Notes: generated by a model not told the origin, from the sequence alone. A stretch of 14,546 bases of DNA from an uncultured Bacteroidales bacterium (GCA_947097635.1 CAMURW010000008.1:1-14546); one strand, 5' to 3'; shown: positions 1 through 6,553, counted from the first letter of the stretch. Program-made: numbers and translations.

Positions 1-73
1 TCACTGCATCGGTCATAACTTTCGTTTTGGTGTAAACCAGGTTCTCAGGTTTTACGATATCCATATTTGCCAT
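1..73 (-). CDS. vorA: 2-oxoacid:ferredoxin oxidoreductase beta subunit, N-terminal fragment
   Basis: This is the first 24 codons of a gene that runs off the left edge. It starts at ATG 73-71 and reads MANMDIVKPENLVYTKTKVM, the usual opening (KPENLVY) of the thiamine-diphosphate-binding beta subunit in Bacteroidota VOR/KOR-type oxidoreductases. An AAGGAG Shine-Dalgarno-like sequence lies about 10 bases before the ATG, and the alpha-subunit stop is only 14 bases upstream, so the two are almost certainly co-transcribed. The beta subunit works with the alpha subunit and the small ferredoxin upstream to oxidise a 2-oxoacid to acyl-CoA and CO2 while reducing ferredoxin. The catalytic residues are outside the window, so the identification rests on the short N-terminus and the gene order. 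The substrate (branched-chain 2-oxoacid or 2-oxoglutarate) cannot be fixed from this. Confidence 0.85.
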   Translation of the reverse strand, partial: MANMDIVKPENLVYTKTKVMTDAV

Positions 74-87
74 GTTGCAGTGTCTCC

Positions 88-1170
88 TTATTTAATGATT
101 TTGGTTTCCAGAGCTTCGAGGACTTCGCCAGGGGTAGGAATGATACCACCGAAGCGTCCGAAGTGCTCCACATTTTCGTTGCAGTTGACGGCGAGTTTCA
201 CGTCTTCCACCATCTGGCCGGCGCTCATCTCCACGGTGAGGATGCCCTTGGTGTGTTTGGCGATCTTTGCCAGCTGTTCGCTGGGGAATGGGAACAGGGT
301 GATGGGGCGGAACAGGCCGACCTTGATGCCTTTCTCGCGAGCCATCTGCATAGCCTTCATGCTGATGCGGCTGCTGGAGCCGTAGGCCACGAAGAGGTAT
401 TCGGCATCGTCGCAGTTCAGAGCCTCGTAACGCACGTCGTTCTTCTTCATCTCGGCGTATTTGGCCTGCAGCTTCAGGTTGAAGATTTCCTGACGGCCGC
501 TGTCCAGTTCAAGAGAGGTGATGATGTTGTGGTTGCGGTTGGCAGGTTTGCCCCAGGTGCCCCAAGGAGCATTCTTGCGGCGTTCTTCCTCGGTCCAGCG
601 GGGAACATAGTCGCGCACATAGAGTTTTTCCATGCATTGACCAATAGCACCGTCGCCCAGGATGACTACGGGAGTACGGTATTTGAAAGCAATATCCCAG
701 GCCTCGAACACGAAGTCGTACATTTCCTGCACGCTGGCGGGAGCAAAGGTGAAGAGCTGATAGTCGCCGTGACCACCGCCCTTGGTGATCTGGAAGTAGT
801 CGCTCTGCGAGGGCTGGATGGTGCCTAGGCCAGGGCCGCCGCGCATCACATCAACAATCAGGCAAGGGATTTCGGCACCGGCGAGGTAGGTGAAACCTTC
901 CTGCATCAGGCTGATACCGGGCGAGGAGGAGCTGGTGGCTACTTTCTTGCCTGTGGCAGCACCGCCATAGACCATGTTGATGCTGGCGAGTTCGCTCTCG
1001 GCCTGCAACACCACCATACCGGTTTGTTCCCAGGGTTTCTCCACCATGAGCGTTTCCATAACCTCGCTCTGCGGAGTGATAGGATAGCCGAAATAGCCAT
1101 CGCAACCGCTGGCAATCATTGCGTGGGCAATAGCTTCATTGCCCTTCATTAATTTCAGTTCTTTTGCCAT
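88..1170 (-). CDS. vorB: 2-oxoacid:ferredoxin oxidoreductase alpha subunit (VorB/KorA type)
   Basis: A 360-aa alpha subunit of a 2-oxoacid:ferredoxin oxidoreductase, the usual length for the separate-subunit VorB/KorA form. The pyrimidine-binding-type domain shows GYPITPQSE at residues 28-36, a glycine/serine-rich stretch at about 56-92 (QAESELASINMVYGGAATG, then SSSSPGISLMQEG) and VDVMRGGPGLGT at 106-117. The C-terminal third (from about residue 255, LFVAYGSSSR and LFRPITLFPFP) matches the C-terminal transketolase-like domain of the family. With the beta subunit just downstream it would form the cytoplasmic enzyme that turns 2-oxoacids plus CoA into acyl-CoA, CO2 and reduced ferredoxin. It lies 22 bases after the ferredoxin subunit and 14 bases before the beta subunit. 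Family is secure. Annotation of such genes as 3-methyl-2-oxobutanoate dehydrogenase VorB is by convention, and the true substrate could also be 2-oxoglutarate. Confidence 0.93.
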   Translation of the reverse strand: MAKELKLMKGNEAIAHAMIASGCDGYFGYPITPQSEVMETLMVEKPWEQTGMVVLQAESELASINMVYGGAATGKKVATSSSSPGISLMQEGFTYLAGAEIPCLIVDVMRGGPGLGTIQPSQSDYFQITKGGGHGDYQLFTFAPASVQEMYDFVFEAWDIAFKYRTPVVILGDGAIGQCMEKLYVRDYVPRWTEEERRKNAPWGTWGKPANRNHNIITSLELDSGRQEIFNLKLQAKYAEMKKNDVRYEALNCDDAEYLFVAYGSSSRISMKAMQMAREKGIKVGLFRPITLFPFPSEQLAKIAKHTKGILTVEMSAGQMVEDVKLAVNCNENVEHFGRFGGIIPTPGEVLEALETKIIK

Positions 1171-1192
1171 TACTTATTAACGTTTTTGCGGT

Positions 1193-1411
1193 TTAACATT
1201 TGACTTTGTAAACGGAGATAACGCCGTCGGGGCACACGGTAGCGCAGCTGGCGCAGCCGATGCACTCGTCGTTGACGGTCTCAAGGTAGTTATAACCTTT
1301 GCCGTTCACATTCTTCGATAGTGCAATGCAGTGTTTTGGGCAGAACTGCACGCAGACAGCACAGCCTTTGCAGTGTTCTGTATCGATAACGATTTGTCCT
1401 TTAAATGCCAT
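1193..1411 (-). CDS. vorD: 2x[4Fe-4S] ferredoxin-type subunit of the 2-oxoacid oxidoreductase
   Basis: A 72-aa protein with two complete CxxCxxCxxxCP cluster motifs: Cys14, 17, 20, 24 (followed by Pro25) and Cys50, 53, 56, 60 (followed by Pro61). This is the classic 2x[4Fe-4S] bacterial ferredoxin layout and the usual size of the delta (VorD/KorD) subunit. It would carry electrons from the thiamine-diphosphate centre of the alpha/beta subunits to free ferredoxin. It is the first gene of the vorDBA-type cluster, 22 bases ahead of the alpha subunit, and has its own leader of about 145 bases with a Bacteroidota-like -7 box. An additional Cys28 and the C-terminal Cys72 are outside the cluster motifs. 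Substrate specificity of the complex is inferred, not seen. Confidence 0.93.
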   Translation of the reverse strand: MAFKGQIVIDTEHCKGCAVCVQFCPKHCIALSKNVNGKGYNYLETVNDECIGCASCATVCPDGVISVYKVKC

Positions 1412-1478
1412 GTAATTAGTTTTATAAGATTAATATATGATTTATTTCTGTTTATTTCTGTGGGGTTGAAACGGGCTG

Positions 1479-1486
1479 CAAAATTA
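1479..1486 (-). promoter_or_regulatory. Candidate -7 box for the vorD-vorB-vorA cluster
   Basis: Read on the minus strand this is TAATTTTG, a full match to the Bacteroidota -7 consensus TAnnTTTG, 67 bases before the vorD start codon. I find no clean TTTG at the -33 position, so the promoter is only half supported. The leader that follows holds an exact tandem repeat of TTTATTTCTG (plus-strand reading) at 1441-1460. Confidence 0.5.
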
Positions 1487-1555
1487 CTAATATTTTTTTG
1501 ATTGTGAGTAGAAAACGAGAAAAATATTTTTTATTGTGATAAAAGGCGATGGGTG

Positions 1556-1921
1556 CTAGCGCGTTGCCCTGTCCTTGCTTAGTTCCACGCTGACGGCTTC
1601 CAGTTGACCGCCGAGAGGGGGATTCAGTTTGGAGACTTTGACGCTGAGGTGCTGAACGGCTGGATAGTCCGCCATCACCGTCTCTCCTATGCGGTTCGCC
1701 ACGTGTTCCAGCAGGTGGCTGGGCTGTGCCATGGCCTGCTGTACCTGGCGGTATACGGCGAGGTAGTTCACCGTGTCTTCCAGTTGGTCGCTACGCTGTG
1801 CTGCGGTGGTGTCCACGGTGAGTGCCATGTCCACCCTGAAGTGTGTGCCTATGGCCTGCTCTTCGTCGAAGCAGCCGTGTTGCGAATAGAATCGCATATT
1901 TTCGAGACGTATGATGCTCAT
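1556..1921 (-). CDS. folB: Dihydroneopterin aldolase
   Basis: A 121-aa protein of the FolB family, the normal length. FolB converts 7,8-dihydroneopterin to 6-hydroxymethyl-7,8-dihydropterin and glycolaldehyde in folate synthesis, as a cytoplasmic homo-oligomer. The family's marks are present in order: FYSQHGCFDEEQ at residues 11-22 (the acidic residue E20 or E21 matches Glu22 of the S. aureus enzyme), Tyr53 in DTVNYLAVY, LLEHVA at 70-75 with Glu72 binding the pterin, and the catalytic lysine Lys98 in VSKLNPPLGG. All key residues are there, so the enzyme should be active. It follows pheS on the same strand with a 61-base gap and may be read from the same transcript. Other folate genes are not in the window. 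Confidence 0.93.
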   Translation of the reverse strand: MSIIRLENMRFYSQHGCFDEEQAIGTHFRVDMALTVDTTAAQRSDQLEDTVNYLAVYRQVQQAMAQPSHLLEHVANRIGETVMADYPAVQHLSVKVSKLNPPLGGQLEAVSVELSKDRATR

Positions 1922-1982
1922 GGTGGGGTACTTTTGTGCCTTATGCCCTCATCTGTATTTTATTTAATGTATAGGGTAGGGG

Positions 1983-3029
1983 CTACACTATGCCGTCGAA
2001 TTGGCGGAGGAAACGTAGGTCGTTTTCGAAGTAGAGGCGCAGGTCACGAATCTGATATTTCAGCATGGCCATGCGTTCCACGCCCATGCCGAAGGCGAAA
2101 CCGCTGTACTCTTTGCTGTTGATGCCGCAAGCCTCCAGCACGTTGGGGTCCACCATGCCGCAGCCCAGTATCTCCAGCCAGCCGGTACCTTTGCAGATGT
2201 TGCAGCCTTTGCCGCCGCAGATGTTGCAGCTGATGTCCATCTCCGCGCTGGGCTCGGTGAAGGGAAAGTAGGAGGGGCGCAGGCGTATCATGGTGTCGCT
2301 GCCGAACATCTCTTTGGCGAAATAGATCAGCGTTTGCTTGAGGTCGGCGAAGGAGACTTGCTTGTCCACATACAGTCCTTCCACCTGATGGAAGATGCAG
2401 TGGGCGCGGGCAGAGATGGCTTCGTTGCGGAACACGCGTCCTGGCGCTATGATGCGGATGGGAGGCTTGTGGTTTTCCATCACCCGCACCTGCACGGAGG
2501 AGGTATGTGTGCGCAGGGCCACTTCCTGTCGTCCTTCCCGCTTCTCCACGAAGAAGGTGTCCTGCATGTCGCGGGCGGGGTGGTCGGGTGCGAAGTTCAG
2601 GGCACTGAACAGGTGCCAGTCGTCTTCTATCTCCACGCCCTCGGCAATGGTGAAGCCAATGTGCGAGAAGATGTCGGCGATCTCGTTCATAGCCACGCTC
2701 AGCACGTGACGGCTGCCCAGCTGGCTGAAGTCGGTGGGCAGGGTGAGGTCGCGTCGCGGCTCTTTGCATTCCTCGCTGTCGTCGCAGAAAGAGCGAAACT
2801 CTTCCACCTTGCTGGCGGCAGCGTTTTTCAGTTGATTGAGCGCAATGCCTATTTCCTTTCTCTGGTCGCCTGGCACGTTTTTGAATTGGTCGAAGAACTG
2901 TGCTATGAGGCCTTTTTTGCCCAGGTAGCGGATGCGGAATTCCTCCACTTCGGCAGCCTTGTTTTTGAATTGCTCGATGTGGGCGTTCCTGATGGCGTCG
3001 ATCTGAGCTAAAATTTCTTCTTTAGTCAC
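1983..3029 (-). CDS. pheS: Phenylalanine--tRNA ligase alpha subunit
   Basis: A 348-aa alpha subunit of the alpha2-beta2 phenylalanyl-tRNA synthetase, usual length. The N-terminal 80 residues are charged and helical (the tRNA-binding coiled coil). Class II core motifs follow: LRTHTSSVQVR at 172-182, motif 2 RVFRNEAISARAHCIFHQVE at 198-217, FTEPSAEMDI at 257-266, and motif 3 GFAFGMGVERMAMLKY at 310-325. Four cysteines (268, 271, 276, 279; CxxC-x4-CxxC) form a zinc-ribbon-like insert known from one branch of bacterial PheS. The start is GTG at 3029-3027. No in-frame ATG fits the conserved N-terminus, and there is no evident Shine-Dalgarno. pheT is not adjacent, so the beta subunit must be encoded elsewhere, as is common in Bacteroidota. 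The gene lies between the isomerase lipoprotein (57-base gap) and folB. Confidence 0.96.
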   Translation of the reverse strand: MTKEEILAQIDAIRNAHIEQFKNKAAEVEEFRIRYLGKKGLIAQFFDQFKNVPGDQRKEIGIALNQLKNAAASKVEEFRSFCDDSEECKEPRRDLTLPTDFSQLGSRHVLSVAMNEIADIFSHIGFTIAEGVEIEDDWHLFSALNFAPDHPARDMQDTFFVEKREGRQEVALRTHTSSVQVRVMENHKPPIRIIAPGRVFRNEAISARAHCIFHQVEGLYVDKQVSFADLKQTLIYFAKEMFGSDTMIRLRPSYFPFTEPSAEMDISCNICGGKGCNICKGTGWLEILGCGMVDPNVLEACGINSKEYSGFAFGMGVERMAMLKYQIRDLRLYFENDLRFLRQFDGIV

Positions 3030-3086
3030 CTTGAATAGTGTGTTTGTGCAGTGTGAAAAATATTCGCGTAGGCCGGCTGGCAGTGG

Positions 3087-3773
3087 CTATTGCACTATGG
3101 AGATTTTCATTTCCACGTCAGTGATGGGACGGTCCATGCGGTCGCATTTCACCTCTGCTATTTTGTCTATCACGTCCAGTCCTTCCACCACTTCGCCGAA
3201 GACGGTGTAGTCGCCGTCCAGATGCGGTGTGCCGCCGACGGTGGTGTAGGCTGCTATCTGCTGGCTGGTGAACTTCTTGCCGAAGTGCTGCTGGAAGTAC
3301 TGCAGCTGCGTGCTGTCGTACACGGTGCCCTGTACGATGTAGAACTGTCCCCCGCTGCTCTCTTTGCGGGGGTTCACCTGGTCGCCCGTGCGGGCAGCCG
3401 CCAGGGCTCCCTTCTTGTGGAAGAGGGTGTCGTTGAACTCGGCGGGGATGGTGTAATCGGGCCCGCCGTCGCCCAGCATTTGTCCCGGTTTGGCGTTGCG
3501 GCTGTTGGGGTCGCCGCCTTGGATCATAAAATCTTTAATCACGCGGTGGAAAAGGAGGTCGTTGTAGTAACCTTCTTTCACCAATTTCACAAAATTGTCC
3601 CTGTGTCTGGGAGTCTCGTTATAGAGTTTCACCTTCATGTTGCCATAGGGGGTCTCTATAAGGACATAGGTAGTGGGGTCTGTATTAACCATTTGACTGT
3701 TAGTTTTTTTCATGGAAGAGCATGATGCTAAAATCAGCACAAAGAAAAGAAAAAAGATTTTTTTGATTTTCAT
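3087..3773 (-). CDS. Cyclophilin-type peptidyl-prolyl cis-trans isomerase, lipoprotein
   Basis: A 228-aa predicted lipoprotein. Residues 1-17 form a basic then hydrophobic signal peptide ending in a lipobox, LASC, with Cys18 as the acylated residue. The cyclophilin domain starts near residue 36 (YVLIETPYGNMKVKLY) and carries FHRVIKDFMIQGGDP at 75-89, where Arg77 matches the catalytic Arg55 of human cyclophilin A, SSGGQFYIV at 139-147 and LDGDYTVFGEVVEGLDVID at 185-203. An insert between about 150 and 184 makes it longer than minimal cyclophilins, as in many Bacteroidota homologues. It would speed proline isomerisation of proteins in the periplasm or at the outer membrane. It is the first of the minus-strand genes and is divergent from the small lipoprotein gene at 3854. 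No symbol is given because several cyclophilin paralogues are usual in these genomes. Confidence 0.93.
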   Translation of the reverse strand: MKIKKIFFLFFVLILASCSSMKKTNSQMVNTDPTTYVLIETPYGNMKVKLYNETPRHRDNFVKLVKEGYYNDLLFHRVIKDFMIQGGDPNSRNAKPGQMLGDGGPDYTIPAEFNDTLFHKKGALAAARTGDQVNPRKESSGGQFYIVQGTVYDSTQLQYFQQHFGKKFTSQQIAAYTTVGGTPHLDGDYTVFGEVVEGLDVIDKIAEVKCDRMDRPITDVEMKISIVQ

Positions 3774-3796
3774 ATCAAAGAAATTTACTATTTTTG
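3762..3796 (+). promoter_or_regulatory. Candidate promoter of the small lipoprotein gene
   Basis: TTTG at 3762-3765 and TATTTTTG at 3789-3796 match the Bacteroidota -33/-7 consensus (TTTG, TAnnTTTG) with 23 bases between, at the long end of the usual spacing. The start site would fall near 3803, about 50 bases before the ATG at 3854. This argues against any start codon further upstream. Confidence 0.5.
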
Positions 3797-3816
3797 CAAT
3801 TGCTTTTTTCGGAATG

Positions 3817-3824
3817 CAAAATTA
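3817..3824 (-). promoter_or_regulatory. Candidate -7 box of the isomerase gene
   Basis: On the minus strand this reads TAATTTTG, a full TAnnTTTG match 43 bases before the isomerase ATG. No exact TTTG lies at the expected -33 position, only a T-rich stretch. If real, it faces the promoter of the small lipoprotein gene, so the two start regions overlap between 3762 and 3850. Confidence 0.4.
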
Positions 3825-3853
3825 CAGAAAATATTCATAATAGCGCTAAAAAT

Positions 3854-4282
3854 ATGAAGAAAAATTTTTTTTTGACTATTGTCGCCGTGCTTTTGTTCGG
3901 TTCCGCAGCATTCTTTTCTGGCAGTTGTGACAAGGATACGAACTGCTATGTACGCGTGTCGGTGCGGGACCAGGTGACCGACACCCTGGGAGTGACGACC
4001 GAAGTACCCGTCAGCGGTGCCTACGTCAAGATAGACATCGACAGCAGCATGATAAGTTCGGAGGGCTATACCAATGCCTCCGGCGTTTACGAGACCATGT
4101 TTCGTGCACCGGCATTGTTCAATGTGGCAGTGAAATACATCGTCATAGACACACCGGCCTATCCCGTCACCGAGTTCGTGTCGTATCGCAAAGGCAACAG
4201 CAACATACACCTCAAGGAGGGCGATACCGTCTTCACAACAGTGTACCTGGGGCACGATGTCATTCACGAGTCGCTGCATTAA
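3854..4282 (+). CDS. Small putative lipoprotein, function unknown
   Basis: A 142-aa protein that I do not recognise. I chose the ATG at 3854 because it opens with a typical signal sequence (MKKNFFLTIVAVLLFGSAAF) and because an upstream in-frame start would lie inside the promoter. The hydrophobic stretch ends at SGSC, Cys25, a relaxed lipobox of the kind seen in Bacteroidota, so a lipoprotein is likely. The mature part is rich in beta-branched residues, with PVSGAYVKIDIDSS at about 66-79 followed by GYTNASGVYETMF. That pattern (proposed variable, G-rich turn, then T-x-x-x-G-x-Y) resembles carboxypeptidase-regulatory-like or other small beta-sandwich domains. I infer an envelope-anchored beta-sandwich protein. 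No partner is evident: the neighbours are the divergent isomerase and, after a palindrome, the DUF4301 gene. Confidence 0.75.
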   Translation: MKKNFFLTIVAVLLFGSAAFFSGSCDKDTNCYVRVSVRDQVTDTLGVTTEVPVSGAYVKIDIDSSMISSEGYTNASGVYETMFRAPALFNVAVKYIVIDTPAYPVTEFVSYRKGNSNIHLKEGDTVFTTVYLGHDVIHESLH

Positions 4283-4365
4283 TAAGGCACCTATACGCAG
4301 GATTTTCCTCGCCGGGAAGGCAGGCGGTGTCGTTGGCAGAGGTGTGACGACAGTTCATAGAAGAA

Positions 4366-4405
4366 TATTTCGCGACGACGGCGATATCGCCGTCGTCGCG
4401 AAATA
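4366..4405. repeat. Perfect 40-bp palindrome
   Basis: Two 20-base arms meet at 4385/4386 with no spacer. The left arm is TATTTCGCGACGACGGCGAT and the right arm is its exact reverse complement. The core is GC-rich (CGCGACGACGGCG) and the ends AT-rich. It starts 84 bases after the lipoprotein stop and ends 50 bases before the DUF4301 start. There is no T-tract after it on either strand, so it is not a textbook intrinsic terminator, but as RNA it would form a very stable hairpin. Confidence 0.9.
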
Positions 4406-4455
4406 CGTGCTAATCTATAAATCTTAAAATATCATTCATCAGGCTTTCTCTCATT

Positions 4456-6036
4456 ATGAAAGAACGTTTTTCTCTGTCCGACCTGGATCAGATGAATGCT
4501 TTGGGAATCTCGATGGAACAGGTGAAACAGCAGATCGCCAACTTCCGCAACGGTTTTCCAAAAACCGAGCTGCTGGGTGCCGCCACTATCGCCAACGGCG
4601 GCATCGTCAAACTTACCGATGCCGACATAGAACGCTGCATAAACTCCTATCACACGTTGGGCGACGGCAAGCGCATACTGAAGTTCGTGCCTGCCAGCGG
4701 TGCTGCCACGCGCATGTTCAAGACCCTCATCGAGTTCAGCGCCAAATACTATGGCATGGACTACAGCGTATACAAGGATTTCCCCGATGTCAAGGAGTTC
4801 ATAGAGCACATACGCTCTTTCGCCTTCTTTGAAGAGCTAGAAGAGTGCATGGCGGCACACGGCCTGGACTTTGGCGACTGCATGGACCGCGGCGACTTCG
4901 CCACCATCATCAACATCCTGCTCAAGGACCAGTACATGGGCTACGGCTCCAAGCCAAAGGGCATGCTGAAATTCCACCGCTACACCGAACGAGGGACGGA
5001 CGGCACCGCAGTGCTGTGTCCCCGCACCCCCTTCGAGGAACACATAGCAGAGGCTACGGAATATGCACGTAACAGCAACGGGCACGTGTATCTGCACTTC
5101 ACGGTGAGTCCCGAACATCGCGACCTGTTCCAGCAGAAGCTGAAGACGGTGAAGCGCGACTACGAGAAGAAATACGGCGTTACTATCAACGTAACCTTCA
5201 GCGAACAGAAGCACTACACCGACACCATCGCCGTGGACGAATACAACGAGCCCCTGCGCGACGAGCAAGGCCGTCTAGTGTTCCGTCCCGGCGGACATGG
5301 CGCGCTCATAGAGAACCTCAACGACATGAAGGCCGATGTAATCTTCATCAAGAACATAGACAACGTGGTGCCCGACTGGATGAAGCACACCACCACCGTA
5401 TACAAGGAAGCGCTGGCGGGTCTGTTGCTGGAGCTGCAGCACAAAAACTTCGAGTATCAGGAAACTTTGAAAGCCAAAGGCATCGACGAAGCACTGCTGC
5501 GCGAAACCGCCGCCTTTGCCGTACGCCAGTTGCGCATCTCCATCCCCGAAGATTTCAGCACCCTCTCCGCCAAGGAACGCAAAAGCTGGCTGAAGAAGGC
5601 ACTGAACCGGCCGATGCGCGTGTGCGGCATGGTGCGCAACCAAGGCGAGCCAGGAGGGGGGCCTTTCTACACCCTCAGCACCACGGGCGTGCGCAGCCTG
5701 CAGATAGTGGAGACGGCACAAATCAACACCAAGAACTCCGAACAGAACGCCATCCTTCAGAACGCCACGCACTTCAACCCTGTGGATCTGGTGTGTGCCA
5801 CCAAGAACTTCAAGGGCCGTCGTTTCAACCTACACAGCTACGTGGACCCCGCCACCGGCTTCATCAGCAGGAAGAGCAAAGGTGCCGTGACGCTGAAAAG
5901 CCAGGAACTTCCAGGTCTGTGGAATGGCAGCATGGCACGCTGGATTACCATCTTCGTGGAAGTACCCCTCGCCACTTTCAACCCCGTGAAGACCGTCAAC
6001 GACCTGCTCCGCAAAGAGCATCTGGAAGGGATTTGA
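4456..6036 (+). CDS. DUF4301 family protein, possible nucleotidyltransferase-like fold
   Basis: A 526-aa soluble protein that I assign to DUF4301, a Bacteroidota-rich family with no assigned role. I see no signal peptide or membrane segment. Motifs in order are VPASGAATRMFK at 78-89, LHFTVSPEH at 213-221, TFSEQKHYTDTIAVD at 247-261, FRPGGHGALIENLNDM at 276-291, FIKNIDNV at 297-304, GEPGGGPF at 397-404 and GLWNGSMA at 487-494. This series resembles UDP-sugar pyrophosphorylases of the UAP/UGP type: a G-rich NTP loop, a T-S strand, a Q...D turn, a P-G-G-H-G sugar/uridine loop and an x-DN metal site. I therefore infer a GT-A-like nucleotidyltransferase, which is not proven. The gene stands alone between a palindrome and the 47-aa gene and has no Shine-Dalgarno. 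The family call is firmer than the function. Confidence 0.85.
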   Translation: MKERFSLSDLDQMNALGISMEQVKQQIANFRNGFPKTELLGAATIANGGIVKLTDADIERCINSYHTLGDGKRILKFVPASGAATRMFKTLIEFSAKYYGMDYSVYKDFPDVKEFIEHIRSFAFFEELEECMAAHGLDFGDCMDRGDFATIINILLKDQYMGYGSKPKGMLKFHRYTERGTDGTAVLCPRTPFEEHIAEATEYARNSNGHVYLHFTVSPEHRDLFQQKLKTVKRDYEKKYGVTINVTFSEQKHYTDTIAVDEYNEPLRDEQGRLVFRPGGHGALIENLNDMKADVIFIKNIDNVVPDWMKHTTTVYKEALAGLLLELQHKNFEYQETLKAKGIDEALLRETAAFAVRQLRISIPEDFSTLSAKERKSWLKKALNRPMRVCGMVRNQGEPGGGPFYTLSTTGVRSLQIVETAQINTKNSEQNAILQNATHFNPVDLVCATKNFKGRRFNLHSYVDPATGFISRKSKGAVTLKSQELPGLWNGSMARWITIFVEVPLATFNPVKTVNDLLRKEHLEGI

Positions 6037-6116
6037 CGGCTTGTAGAAGTCATAGGGCTCTTTGACCTTACTAATTGTTTCTTTAGGGCTGCAGGGCTTT
6101 TAGGGATATTAAGGTT

Positions 6117-6126
6117 CCCCCCCCCC
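6117..6126 (+). repeat. Poly-C tract of 10
   Basis: A run of ten C in the 278-base spacer between the DUF4301 stop (6036) and the 47-aa gene (6315). It lies about 70 bases before the -33 box of that gene. G-rich runs follow at about 6148-6172, which could pair with it. Homopolymers of this length tend to slip. Apart from the promoter I see nothing else defined in this spacer. Confidence 0.8.
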
Positions 6127-6194
6127 GAGAGGAGCAGACAAGGACATTGGGGGATGCGGGGAGGAGCGTTTTTTCTGCTTTTAAGAAGAAAAAT

Positions 6195-6225
6195 TTTGTC
6201 AGTTCAAAGGAATAATGTATCTTTG
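6195..6225 (+). promoter_or_regulatory. Near-consensus Bacteroidota promoter of the 47-aa gene
   Basis: TTTG at 6195-6198, a 19-base spacer and TATCTTTG at 6218-6225 match the Bacteroidota housekeeping consensus TTTG/TAnnTTTG in full. Transcription should begin near 6231, leaving a leader of about 80 bases before the ATG at 6315, with an AT-rich end and a weak AAAAGGA 7-13 bases ahead of the start. This is the best promoter match I found in the window. Confidence 0.75.
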
Positions 6226-6314
6226 CATTTCGATTTCTGCAAGGGCGATGTTATTTAATATGCTGGCAGAGAGCGAAATAGTAAACAGAAATTGAATATT
6301 AAAAGGATAAAATC

Positions 6315-6458
6315 ATGGGTATTAACTCTAACAAAAAAGTGAAGAGAAGAAAGATTCGCGTTCAAGTGAACAAGAACAGCACGAACAACTGGAATCTCAA
6401 TGCCGCTGGTTGGAATGCCACTCACAAGGCTATTATCAACAACCCCGAAGCCAAATAA
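6315..6458 (+). CDS. 47-aa basic protein, function unknown
   Basis: A small gene of 47 codons plus TAA. It opens MGINSNKKVKRRKIRVQVNK, so the first 20 residues carry eight Lys/Arg and no acidic residue. The rest is Asn-rich (NSTNNWNLNAAGWNATHKAI) and ends NNPEAK. In-frame TAA at 6300-6302 blocks any earlier start. It has its own near-consensus promoter at 6195-6225 and a strong terminator at 6484-6518, so it looks like a well-expressed single-gene unit. No hydrophobic segment, so it is probably cytoplasmic. The basic N-terminus suggests RNA or DNA binding, and a ribosome-associated or nucleoid role is possible, but I do not recognise the family. The signals around it are the main reason to believe it is a real gene. 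Confidence 0.8.
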   Translation: MGINSNKKVKRRKIRVQVNKNSTNNWNLNAAGWNATHKAIINNPEAK

Positions 6459-6483
6459 GTTTCGACAACAAGGCAGTAAACTT

Positions 6484-6518
6484 AAAGCCCGCCGACCCCA
6501 TCCTCGGCGGGCTTTTTT
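6484..6518 (+). terminator. Strong intrinsic terminator after the 47-aa gene
   Basis: Arms AAAGCCCGCCGA (6484-6495) and TCGGCGGGCTTT (6504-6515) pair perfectly over 12 bases around an 8-base loop (CCCCATCC), and the T run continues to 6518. It starts 26 bases after the TAA of the 47-aa gene and ends only 35 bases before the NUDIX start, leaving little room for a separate promoter there. Confidence 0.95.
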
Positions 6519-6553
6519 GTTCGCAGCATGATTGATGAATTTTTTCTTGGAGT

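Noticed and set aside
1491..1540. Possible terminator for folB in the A/T-rich stretch after it
   Set aside because: There is only a short AAAAATATTTTT-type dyad without a GC stem, too weak to call.
3794..3853. Upstream start for the small lipoprotein gene, adding 20 residues
   Set aside because: This stretch overlaps the likely promoter, is AT-rich, and would place charged residues before an otherwise normal signal peptide.
5275..5772. Antisense open frames inside the DUF4301 gene
   Set aside because: No family resemblance, no promoter or ribosome site, and the forward frame is a full-length conserved protein.
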